NCBI GenBank assembly: GCA_021852055.1
Contig: JAJZOD010000011.1
Coordinates: 1-41,033, forward strand
DNA: 41,033 nt
Direction of reading: 5' to 3'
Origin: Microcaldota archaeon
GTDB taxonomy: Archaea; Micrarchaeota; Micrarchaeia; Micrarchaeales; CABMGC01
This document shows, piece by piece, positions 9,025 through 15,889 of the stretch. The notes under the pieces are model-generated. The model had not been told where the DNA came from and searched no databases. It worked only from the letters and a program-made list of their open reading frames with translations. Each line of letters opens with the position of its first letter. Within the stretch, counting starts at the first letter, position 1. Position numbers and translations under genes: made by a program.

Positions 9025-9034
9025 TTTATATACC
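9025..9034 (-). promoter_or_regulatory. TATA box for the metallothionein-like gene
   Basis: On the minus strand the sequence reads gtatataaat, centred about 28 nt before the ATG at 9001, as expected for a leaderless archaeal transcript. A second A/T element (tttataaa on the plus strand, 9011-9018) lies too close to the start to be the functional box. The 9002-9246 stretch otherwise holds only the promoter region of aIF5A; I see no further gene in it. Confidence 0.55.
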
Positions 9035-9246
9035 TGCCTGTACTGCATGCAGTAGTTATGCGTGGAACCTGATCAGTGCGTTATCCCGGAACTTACGAAA
9101 ATGCACGAATCAAAAAGGGTTTAAATACCTTTTCATGCAACTATAAACGTTGTCAGTGCTGCGAATGCTTTGAACTGTACACGCATGCACTGCAGATACC
9201 ATAACATAGTAAATGCGTTCTTGCTAAATATATTCGGGTGTTAATA

Positions 9247-9651
9247 ATGTCAGAGGAGATAACGTACGGCTCAATGAGCGATATAAAACCGGGCAGATTC
9301 ATACTTATAGACGGCATTGCATGCAGGGTTGTAAGCGTGGATACGTCGAAACCAGGCAAGCACGGTGCAGCAAAGATGCGCATAACTGCCATAGGCATAT
9401 TCGACGGAACCAAACGTACTCTGCTTTCTCCAAGCACTGGAGATGCGCAGATACCAGTCATAGGCAAAACCAAGGCGCAGGTCGTCTCAATATCTGACAA
9501 TACTGTGCAGCTGATGAACCTTGAAACATATGAAACTTACGAGGTGCCGATGCAGGAGGAGCTTCGCAAGGAGCTAAAGCCCGGTGCAGAGGTCGAAGTA
9601 ATGGAGTATGGATCCAACAGAACAATGACAAGGATATTAGGTGGCGTTTGA
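9247..9651 (+). CDS. Translation factor aIF5A
   Basis: A 134-aa protein of normal family length. The N-terminal SH3-like domain holds the hypusination loop SKPGKHGAAK with the modified lysine at residue 38 (between Gly37 and His39). The C-terminal OB-fold ends in VEVMEYGSNRTMTRI. aIF5A rescues ribosomes stalled at poly-proline and similar motifs and needs deoxyhypusine synthase. I chose ATG 9247 over GTG 9238 because a gggtg Shine-Dalgarno-like element at 9235-9239 is correctly spaced from 9247 and MSEEITYGS is a natural aIF5A N-terminus. The stop overlaps the next start (TGATG), so it is co-translated with S24e. A TATA-like ggtttaaatacc at 9118-9129 would give a leader of about 100 nt. Confidence 0.95.
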   Translation: MSEEITYGSMSDIKPGRFILIDGIACRVVSVDTSKPGKHGAAKMRITAIGIFDGTKRTLLSPSTGDAQIPVIGKTKAQVVSISDNTVQLMNLETYETYEVPMQEELRKELKPGAEVEVMEYGSNRTMTRILGGV

Positions 9652-10046
9652 TGGAAATCAACATAAAAATAGACAATGATGCAGAAAACAAATTTATGAA
9701 GAGGCGCGAGATAGCAGCAACCGCAAGTTACACAGGCTCAACGCCGAACAGGGAGATAGTCAAGCAGGAGATATGCAAGATGCTTAATCTCAAGCCAGAT
9801 GCATCTGCAATAGTAAACATAAATCAGCGTTATGGCAGCATGTCAAGCAGCGTACTGTTGCACAGCTATGCTACAAAAGAGGCAATGCTTAGGTTTGAGC
9901 GTAAAGAGGCAAAGAAAACTGATGCGCCTCCTGCACAGGCTTCTGAAAAGAAGGAGGCATCTGCAGCACCTGCAGCCAAAAAGGCGGAACCGGAGAAGCC
10001 AGCCGCGAAGGATAAGAAGAAGGATGATGCTGAAGGTGCGAAGTGA
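9651..10046 (+). CDS. Ribosomal protein S24e with Ala/Lys-rich tail
   Basis: A 131-aa protein. The first about 90 residues match the S24e fold ([39 protein letters not shown]), with the conserved RxE and YG motifs for 16S rRNA contact in the small subunit. The last about 40 residues are a low-complexity Ala/Lys/Glu/Pro tail ending [11 protein letters not shown], probably disordered. The ATG at 9651 overlaps the aIF5A stop codon as TGATG, indicating translational coupling. S27ae follows 26 bp later, so this is a ribosomal operon. Confidence 0.92.
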   Translation: MEINIKIDNDAENKFMKRREIAATASYTGSTPNREIVKQEICKMLNLKPDASAIVNINQRYGSMSSSVLLHSYATKEAMLRFERKEAKKTDAPPAQASEKKEASAAPAAKKAEPEKPAAKDKKKDDAEGAK

Positions 10047-10072
10047 GCGGTTTAACAACAAAAGGTATTTTT

Positions 10073-10216
10073 ATGGCTGATGATAAAAAAGCTAAGAAGT
10101 TTGCGGCGTACAAGCCAGGAGAAAAGTTCTGCCCAAAGTGCGGCGTCAGAATGGCCAATCATAATGACAGGTTTGCATGCGGGAAGTGCAAGTACACCGA
10201 GTGGAAAAAGAAGTGA
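10073..10216 (+). CDS. Ribosomal protein S27ae (zinc ribbon)
   Basis: A 47-residue protein: [20 protein letters not shown], then Cys23, then Cys36 and Cys39. The C-x2-C...C-x2-C zinc ribbon (C20, C23, C36, C39) followed by KYTEWKKK is the archaeal S27ae pattern, without the ubiquitin fusion of eukaryotes. It sits 26 bp after S24e, the gene order common in archaea. After its TGA the same frame stays open into the CPBP protease gene. Confidence 0.93.
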   Translation: MADDKKAKKFAAYKPGEKFCPKCGVRMANHNDRFACGKCKYTEWKKK

Positions 10217-10324
10217 TCGGGTAATTCAATAGCTGCAGCAACGAGGAGGCACAAGGGCAAAGGCAACGTTGCGCAAAAAAACAAGGCGCATCAGCAGCAC
10301 TACAAAAAATCTCCTCTTGCAGCA

Positions 10325-11029
10325 GTGCAGGAGCGTTCCAATGAATCGCTGCTTCATAAGCTGTTTCCAATTGACTTCAGCATAAGCAGCATAAGAAGCG
10401 CAGCTGTGTTCCTTCTAATATTCATTGTTCTGCTTTTCTTCTTGTCTTATATAGCTGCGGTCTTTTATGTGCTTGGAATAGTGCATAATGAGGTAGCTGT
10501 GGGGAATGCTGCAACAGAGTTCACATTTCTACTTTCCATATTGTTATACATGTTTGCCTATAAGGGAATGAGCGCCAAAGATGTTGTATCTGCCTTAGGA
10601 ATAGGAAGGAGCAGGCTCACCAAAATGGCTTTTGTTATAGGCATAGCGCTGTTTCTTGTGCTCTTCTCCTTTAGCATAATTATCAGCTTAATAGGCTATG
10701 TAACCAATACTACAGTGTCAACAAACACGCAGCTAGTTCTTGCAAACGAACCATTATGGTTCTACGTGTTCACATTCACTCTTGTCCCTGTGTTTGAAGA
10801 ACTTCTATTCAGGGCATTTCTTGTACCAAGGCTTGGCATACTATTGAGTGCTGTGATATTTGCCCTTGGCCATGCAAGTTATAACTCAACATTCGGAATA
10901 GAGATTATGGGTGCACTGCTGTTTGGGCTTCTGGCAGGATGGATATTCAGAAAAACAAAGTCGCTGTATCCTTCTATGATAGCGCACATGCTCGTAAATG
11001 CTCTTGCAGTTGCGGCGTATATCATCTGA
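10325..11029 (+). CDS. CPBP-family intramembrane metalloprotease
   Basis: 234 aa from GTG 10325, with about seven predicted membrane helices. The CPBP (Abi/CAAX protease, Rce1-like) motifs are present: EELLFR at about residues 158-163, the second motif FALGHASYN with His at about 183, and an Asn near the end (MLVNALAV). The family includes prenyl-protein proteases and membrane regulators; the substrate here is unknown. The start is uncertain. The frame is open upstream to the S27ae stop at 10216 and would add a basic segment (RRHKGKGNVAQKNKAHQQHY), but no ATG, GTG or TTG occurs in that stretch before 10325. A non-standard start at ATA 10229 cannot be excluded. Confidence 0.85.
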   Translation: MQERSNESLLHKLFPIDFSISSIRSAAVFLLIFIVLLFFLSYIAAVFYVLGIVHNEVAVGNAATEFTFLLSILLYMFAYKGMSAKDVVSALGIGRSRLTKMAFVIGIALFLVLFSFSIIISLIGYVTNTTVSTNTQLVLANEPLWFYVFTFTLVPVFEELLFRAFLVPRLGILLSAVIFALGHASYNSTFGIEIMGALLFGLLAGWIFRKTKSLYPSMIAHMLVNALAVAAYII

Positions 11030-11296
11030 TCTGCGCTATCTGCGCTGCAGAATGGCAGCTTTTTATTTTCAAGCCCGGTCTTTCTAATCCATAAGAAGTA
11101 TTCCATGCATAGTCCAGCTTCCATGCCCTGCAAATGTACCGGTTTCCAGCATATCCGCAAACAATAAAAGCCTTGCCAATCATATACTCATGTGAGACCA
11201 TGCTTTCAGCAGAGTGACATATAATCTGCGCACTTCTTCTAGTCTTGCTTTTTGTTTTTGCTGCAATACAGTATGTCAGCACAGGGGTACACGGTC
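11030..11296. other. Intergenic region upstream of the ABC exporter
   Basis: No convincing gene. A minus-strand frame of 86 codons (11022-11282) overlaps the protease end and matches nothing I know. A TATA-like acatataat at 11217-11225 probably drives the downstream ABC operon, with transcription starting near 11248. Confidence 0.4.
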
Positions 11297-12283
11297 ATGG
11301 AACATGAGATAATCTATGTAAATGGTCTTAAGAAAAGGTTCAGAACGTTCGAGCGAGCCGAAGGCAAGGGGTTAATAGCCGGAATGCGCCGGCGCTATTT
11401 TTACAAGAATGCGCTGCAGGGCGTAGACTTCACAGTGAACGAGGGCGAGCTTGTAGCGCTGCTAGGCAGAAATGGCAGCGGGAAGTCAACCCTGATAAAG
11501 CTGATGACCGGCATACTGTATCCCGATTCAGGCACTGTCCGCGTAATGGGCATGGACCCGTGGAAGCAACGCGCAAAACTTGCAGAGAATATGGGTGCAG
11601 TACTTGGCGCGCACAGCCAGCTTATCTGGGATCTGCCTGCATCAGACAGCTTTGAGATGATGCGCAGGATATACCATATCCCTGTCCCGGTATTTGATAA
11701 AAGGCTGAAGTATTTCATAAGCAGGCTGAGCCTTAACGATGTTTACAAGCGCCAAGTGCGCCAGATGTCCCTTGGCGAGCAGATGAAATGCAATTTCATA
11801 GCATCAATAATACACCTGCCGAAGCTTGTGCTGCTTGACGAGCCTACTATAGGTGTTGATCTGCCGTCTAAGACGGCTTTGCGCGAGACTATATTTGACA
11901 TGCAGAGGCAGTTCAAGACAACATTCATGCTCACTACCCATATAGTTGAAGACATAAGCATAACGAAGCGCATAATACTCCTCGATAATGGGAGGGTGGT
12001 GTTTGACGGCACGAGGAGCATGCTACTATCTATGTTTGGCAACAAGAAGCACGTCGAGATAACTGTTGACGGGCGCATAGGCAGCGGGTACAACAAACTG
12101 GGCAAGGTCCTGGAGCGGTCTGATGACTTCATAAAATTGGAGGTCGAAAGCTCCGAGGTAAGGTCAAAGAGGTTCAGGAGCATGCTCAATGCAAGCAACG
12201 TGATAGACTATAGGGTTGCAGAGCCTGATGTTGGTTATGTGCTTGAGAAGTTCTACAAAAAGATAGACAGAAGAAAGGTGTAG
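11297..12283 (+). CDS. ABC exporter ATPase (COG4586-like)
   Basis: 328 aa from ATG 11297. Walker A is GRNGSGKS, the Q-loop region reads SQLIWDLPASDSF, the signature is MSLGEQMK (degenerate LSGGQ), Walker B is LVLLDEPTIGVD, and the switch His is in LTTHIVED. The SQLxWDLP...DSF segment is characteristic of the COG4586 subfamily, which pairs with two ABC-2-type permeases as found here. Some bacterial members export toxic cations such as viologens; the substrate here is unknown. In-frame starts also exist at TTG 11252 and ATG 11273. I prefer 11297 because MEHEIIYVNGLKKRF is the usual beginning of the domain and an aggggt element lies 9-14 nt upstream. First gene of a tight three-gene operon. Confidence 0.88.
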   Translation: MEHEIIYVNGLKKRFRTFERAEGKGLIAGMRRRYFYKNALQGVDFTVNEGELVALLGRNGSGKSTLIKLMTGILYPDSGTVRVMGMDPWKQRAKLAENMGAVLGAHSQLIWDLPASDSFEMMRRIYHIPVPVFDKRLKYFISRLSLNDVYKRQVRQMSLGEQMKCNFIASIIHLPKLVLLDEPTIGVDLPSKTALRETIFDMQRQFKTTFMLTTHIVEDISITKRIILLDNGRVVFDGTRSMLLSMFGNKKHVEITVDGRIGSGYNKLGKVLERSDDFIKLEVESSEVRSKRFRSMLNASNVIDYRVAEPDVGYVLEKFYKKIDRRKV

Positions 12284-12286
12284 TGC

Positions 12287-13090
12287 TTGTTCGAAAACAT
12301 CGATGGCTATTATGCAGTATTCATCGCAGGCTTGAAAAGCCGCCTTGTATACAAGAAGGACTGGGTAATGTGGATGCTGGTGCGGTTTGCGGCTGCACTA
12401 GTGATGGTACTTGTGTTCACTGCCATATACCTGGGCAGCGGCACAACTTCAATAAAAGGCTTCACGCTGCCGTTCATTTACTCGTATTTCTTTATTGAGA
12501 ATGCAATATGGTTCGGCATATCGACTGACATACTGGGTCAGATGCAGGATGACATACAAGGCGGCACTGTTGCATCTGCGCTTATAAAGCCGATAAGCTA
12601 TACCGGCCGCCTGCTTTCCAACGGGCTTGCAAACACATCCATGTCTCTTATTGCTGTGTGCCTTCCTCTTCTGGTTGTAGGCATTGCGCTCAGCGGCGTT
12701 GCAATATCGCTTCAGACAGCACTTGTTTTTGCAGGAGAGCTTGTCATTGCATATGGGCTTTACTCTGTATTCTCGTTTCTAATAGGTACAACAGCAGTGT
12801 ATCTTGTAGAGGTATGGGCTGTGTCATCAATATACTGGGGCATAGTGGGCATAATGAATGGCGTGCTCATGCCGTTGAGCTTCCTGCCTGTGTGGCTGCA
12901 GAATATCCTGACCTTTACGCCGTTCCCGGCAATGGCGTATACTGAGGTATCTACCCTCCTTGGCACTGTATCCTCGCAGTACATAATAGAAACAATGGCA
13001 TCCGGAGCAATATGGCTGGCAGTGTTGGCATGCTTTGCATATCTCTGGTGGGGCCGGGTAAGAAAGGACATAACTTCAGCTGGCGGATGA
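12287..13090 (+). CDS. ABC-2-type permease subunit (COG4587-like)
   Basis: 267 aa starting at TTG 12287, three bases after the ATPase stop, with an aaggtg Shine-Dalgarno element at the end of the ATPase gene. Six hydrophobic helices are visible (for example FAAALVMVLVFTAIYL and LIAVCLPLLVVGIALSG). A cytosolic segment after the second helix (DDIQGGTVASALIKPISY) matches the region of these permeases that precedes the third helix. One of the two membrane halves of the exporter. The following permease begins one base after its stop codon. Confidence 0.82.
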   Translation: MFENIDGYYAVFIAGLKSRLVYKKDWVMWMLVRFAAALVMVLVFTAIYLGSGTTSIKGFTLPFIYSYFFIENAIWFGISTDILGQMQDDIQGGTVASALIKPISYTGRLLSNGLANTSMSLIAVCLPLLVVGIALSGVAISLQTALVFAGELVIAYGLYSVFSFLIGTTAVYLVEVWAVSSIYWGIVGIMNGVLMPLSFLPVWLQNILTFTPFPAMAYTEVSTLLGTVSSQYIIETMASGAIWLAVLACFAYLWWGRVRKDITSAGG

Positions 13091-13091
13091 G

Positions 13092-13892
13092 ATGGGAGAC
13101 GGGATACTGGAAAGCATAAGGTACCTTCTGATTACTACAAAGTACAACCTGTTTTCATTTACATACTACCGGGCACAGTTTGTGCTGTGGCTGGTATCGT
13201 CTTTGTTCATATCCCTGTATCCTTTCATAGCCGTGACTGTGATATATTCGGTATCTACCGGGATACAGGGGTGGAACTACTACCAGCTTCTGTTTCTGTC
13301 TTCAACAGCAAGTGCTGCCATCGGTATAATAACAATGTTCATAAGTATCAGCGAGATAAACTACATGCTTATCCATGGCAGATATGATGCAAAGCTCCTC
13401 AGGCCGTACAACAAGCTTGCCATAATCTCCGGAGGAACAGGCTTCGTTCCAAACATATCTAACATCATGGCCAGCGGCCTCCTTATAATCTACTCGCTAG
13501 CTAACCTGAATGTCACTGCCATATACATACTCGAGTATGTTGTGCTGTCAGCATTTGGAATAGCTGCGCTTGCCCTTTTCCTTCTTATGCTTACCTCTTT
13601 CTCGTACCGCTACTTTCGCGGCTACAGTTTTATCGGCAATTTCACAGGGTTTATAAGAAGCGTATCCAACTACCCTCTTACAGTGTACGGCACCACTGGC
13701 GTTATACTGTTTACTGTTCTTCTGCCAATAGGCACAGCCTACTTCTATCCAGCTGAGGCTGTGTTAGGAAATGTCAGCAGTTTTGGCTTTGCATTGTATA
13801 TAATCGGAACAGTGCTTGTGGGGTCTGTGTCATACAAACTGTTCAATATGCTTATCAAAGGCTACACTGGTTCGGGAAGCGCAATGCGATAA
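13092..13892 (+). CDS. ABC-2-type permease subunit (COG3694-like)
   Basis: 266 aa from ATG 13092, immediately after the first permease. Six hydrophobic helices are visible (for example FVLWLVSSLFISLYPFIAVT and ALYIIGTVLVGSVSY). The internal loop HGRYDAKLLRPYNKL parallels the ALIKP loop of the preceding gene (G-x-x-D/ALLKP), typical of this heteromeric permease pair. It completes the ATPase-permease-permease exporter and ends 6 bp before the convergent Nudix gene. Confidence 0.82.
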   Translation: MGDGILESIRYLLITTKYNLFSFTYYRAQFVLWLVSSLFISLYPFIAVTVIYSVSTGIQGWNYYQLLFLSSTASAAIGIITMFISISEINYMLIHGRYDAKLLRPYNKLAIISGGTGFVPNISNIMASGLLIIYSLANLNVTAIYILEYVVLSAFGIAALALFLLMLTSFSYRYFRGYSFIGNFTGFIRSVSNYPLTVYGTTGVILFTVLLPIGTAYFYPAEAVLGNVSSFGFALYIIGTVLVGSVSYKLFNMLIKGYTGSGSAMR

Positions 13893-13898
13893 GAGGAG

Positions 13899-14426
13899 TC
13901 ATATGCCTGCTGCTTCAATGTACCTTTTCAGTGAGTACCTGAAGCCAGAAGTGAATGTCCTCCTGTTGCTTTGAAGCATCTCCCTAATCTCTGGAATAGT
14001 GTAGTACCTTATTGATTTCACTTCCTTTGTGTCTATATTGAAATCATCCAGCCCCCAGTTCCCGATGACCTCAAACACCGTAAACATGTGCAATGGATTC
14101 CCGGGTATTGTCCAGCTTCCCACCCTTCTGAACATCGACGCCGGTATATTTATGCCAAGCTCTTCGTATGTTTCTTTCACTGCGCCTTCTATAGGTGTCA
14201 TGTCCCACCTGAAATGGCCACCTGCAGAATAGTCCAGCAACGAGTCATCGGATCTCTGCTGCAAAAGGAGCTCATCGTTCCTGTTGCGAATTATTACCGC
14301 TGCAACCCTGTGCATACTCCTGTCCTTATGCGCCTCCCTTCTTGTGGCCTTGCCTATTACTTCATCCCTGTTGTTTATAATTGCTATTACCTCATCCGGA
14401 TCGTGCGGTACTCTTTTGCCTGCCAT
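13899..14426 (-). CDS. Nudix hydrolase, isopentenyl-diphosphate-isomerase-like subgroup
   Basis: 175 aa. The N-terminus (DEVIAIINNRDEVIGKATRREAHKDRSMHRVAAVII) follows the pattern of the Idi/YfcD-like Nudix proteins. The Nudix region AGGHFRWDMTPIEGAVKETY plus EELGI aligns without gaps to the box, but the first catalytic Glu position is Met and the Arg of REUxEE is Lys. Metal binding may therefore be altered. It could hydrolyse a nucleotide or diphosphate substrate or act as an isomerase; I cannot decide. The ATG at 14426 lies 4 nt after the stop of the glycosyltransferase, so they form an operon. Confidence 0.8.
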   Translation of the reverse strand: MAGKRVPHDPDEVIAIINNRDEVIGKATRREAHKDRSMHRVAAVIIRNRNDELLLQQRSDDSLLDYSAGGHFRWDMTPIEGAVKETYEELGINIPASMFRRVGSWTIPGNPLHMFTVFEVIGNWGLDDFNIDTKEVKSIRYYTIPEIREMLQSNRRTFTSGFRYSLKRYIEAAGI

Positions 14427-14430
14427 GACG

Positions 14431-15141
14431 TTACCTTATCTGCTCATACCTTTTGTTTGGCATCTTCAGAAAGTGGTATCTGAAAAAGTTTCCCACATAA
14501 AACATGAAGTAGCCGAAAACGCCCCACTGCTGCACGCGCCTTACGCTAGTGTAAACAAGTGCATCGTCGATGTACAGCATTCGCCCGAGTTTCTTCATCC
14601 TTGCTGAAAGGTCCCAGTCCTCATAGGTCATGAAGCGCTTGTCAAATCCATGTACCCTGTTGAACGCCTTTTTCTGAACAGCAAAATTAGAGCCTACAAG
14701 CGCAGGCCTGCCTATATTTATCGTCAGCCTTACGAAAAGGGTGCTTACGAACCTGTAACCCAGCGAGATGGTCTTCTTTGCATCTTCCAGAGGAAGAATG
14801 GGTCCTGTGGCGGCAACAACGTCGTGTTCCATGCCTGTGTGGTATGAGTCAAGCAGCATAGGGCTGGGTTTTGTATCGGCATCTATGAAAACTATTATCC
14901 TACCCCTTGCTATTCTCGCTCCGGCGTTTCTCGCAAGGCCTATACCCCTCTTTTTTTCTATTATGACTTTTGCGTGGTTCTTTTTTGCGATATCGCGCGT
15001 TCTGTCACTGCTGTTGCCGTCCACAACTATGACTTCGAAGTTCTTGAATATCTGCCTTGACAGTCCATCGAACAGGTATTTTATGTACTTCTCCTCGTTA
15101 AGTGCAGGAACAACAACGCTTATCTCAGGGATTCTTGGCAT
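14431..15141 (-). CDS. Family 2 glycosyltransferase
   Basis: 236 aa. A GT-A fold is indicated by ISVVVPALNEEKYI at the start, VIVVDGNSSDRTRD at 37-50, the DxD motif DADTKPSP with Asp87 and Asp89 for metal and nucleotide-sugar binding, and the acceptor-side motif YEDWDLSARMKKLG. The C-terminus has only a short hydrophobic or aromatic segment (GYFMFYVGNFFRYHF), so it is cytosolic or peripherally membrane bound. Likely adds a sugar to a lipid carrier or glycolipid. A TATA-like acatttaatagt (minus strand) is centred about 27 nt before the ATG, suggesting a leaderless mRNA. It lies between a CDP-alcohol phosphatidyltransferase and a Nudix gene, which fits membrane-lipid or glycan synthesis. Confidence 0.9.
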   Translation of the reverse strand: MPRIPEISVVVPALNEEKYIKYLFDGLSRQIFKNFEVIVVDGNSSDRTRDIAKKNHAKVIIEKKRGIGLARNAGARIARGRIIVFIDADTKPSPMLLDSYHTGMEHDVVAATGPILPLEDAKKTISLGYRFVSTLFVRLTINIGRPALVGSNFAVQKKAFNRVHGFDKRFMTYEDWDLSARMKKLGRMLYIDDALVYTSVRRVQQWGVFGYFMFYVGNFFRYHFLKMPNKRYEQIR

Positions 15142-15183
15142 AATTAAGATTACGCAGGAATACTATTAAATGTTGATATCCAG

Positions 15184-15816
15184 TTAAGCAAATGCTTCAT
15201 AAAGCTCGGCAGCACCCCGAAGAAGTATGTATGCGAGCAGCACAGCCACAAGTGCGTAGCCTATTATCGCAGGATATGCATACGCGTAAACAAGCGCCAG
15301 ATATGCAAATGCGAGGAACTTCACAACGTTTATGCCTCCTCTTCCTATGTTCGAGGAGTATATCTTCGCTGCAAATCCGGTTTTCATCTTGCTTGATGTG
15401 CCTCTTGAGCCCATAACTGCATCAACGAAGGAGTGGCGCACGAATACTATAATCAGTATCCATAGCGGCAGCACGTGCAGATAGACAAACGTGGCCCAGA
15501 GCGTATACTCTACAATCCTGTCTCCTGCTATGTCCATGCGCGCACCGTAAGGTGCGCTTGATGATATCCTTCCTTTCAGCGCCTTTACAGATGCCTTCTG
15601 CTTTATATCGCCCATAGCAGCACGGGCATACATTGCAATGCCCACCTTGCCCTTGCTCTGCTCCTTGACTGCAAGGAAGCCGTCGAGCCCGTCAAGTATC
15701 AGTGCCACTGCTATGATAGATATGGCTAGAAAAACCTGAAATTTCGCTATTATCATGTATGCTGCAATGATTACCAAAGCAACCCGTGTAAGCGTTGCAG
15801 CATCAGCGGATCTCAT
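15184..15816 (-). CDS. CDP-alcohol phosphatidyltransferase with interrupted catalytic motif
   Basis: 210 aa, five to six membrane helices. Family members transfer an alcohol (inositol phosphate, glycerol phosphate, serine) onto CDP-activated lipid. The motif DGx2ARx8Gx3Dx3D is recognisable as D42-G-L-D45-G46...G91-A-R-M-D95-I-A-G-D99. The AR pair is Ala49-Val50, and about 32 extra residues (KEQSKGKV through SSSAPY) separate the two halves. The four Asp residues that bind metal and CDP are all present, so activity is plausible. The ATG at 15816 is about 30 nt downstream of the palindromic TATA element at 15842-15851, shared with ileS in the other direction. Confidence 0.82.
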   Translation of the reverse strand: MRSADAATLTRVALVIIAAYMIIAKFQVFLAISIIAVALILDGLDGFLAVKEQSKGKVGIAMYARAAMGDIKQKASVKALKGRISSSAPYGARMDIAGDRIVEYTLWATFVYLHVLPLWILIIVFVRHSFVDAVMGSRGTSSKMKTGFAAKIYSSNIGRGGINVVKFLAFAYLALVYAYAYPAIIGYALVAVLLAYILLRGAAELYEAFA

Positions 15817-15841
15817 TAAACCGCTATTATTTGGTACGGAA

Positions 15842-15851
15842 CATTTATAAG
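15842..15851. promoter_or_regulatory. Shared bidirectional TATA element
   Basis: The element catttataag is centred on the palindrome TTATAA. It lies about 30 nt before the minus-strand phosphatidyltransferase ATG (15816) and about 44 nt before the ileS GTG (15890). One TATA box may therefore serve both divergent genes, giving a near-leaderless mRNA to the left and a short leader with an aggt ribosome-binding element to the right. Confidence 0.45.
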
Positions 15852-15889
15852 GATAATTTGAACATTATGTTTGTAATAGGTATGAGTCA

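Noticed and set aside
8824-9072. Cysteine- and arginine-rich plus-strand frame over the metallothionein-like gene
   Set aside because: It overlaps the HerA end and lacks a promoter; its Cys/Arg content is the mirror of the regular Cys codons on the other strand.
11022-11282. Minus-strand frame of 86 codons with gene-like aromatic content
   Set aside because: It overlaps the end of the protease gene and the ABC promoter, has no recognisable motif and no clear promoter of its own.
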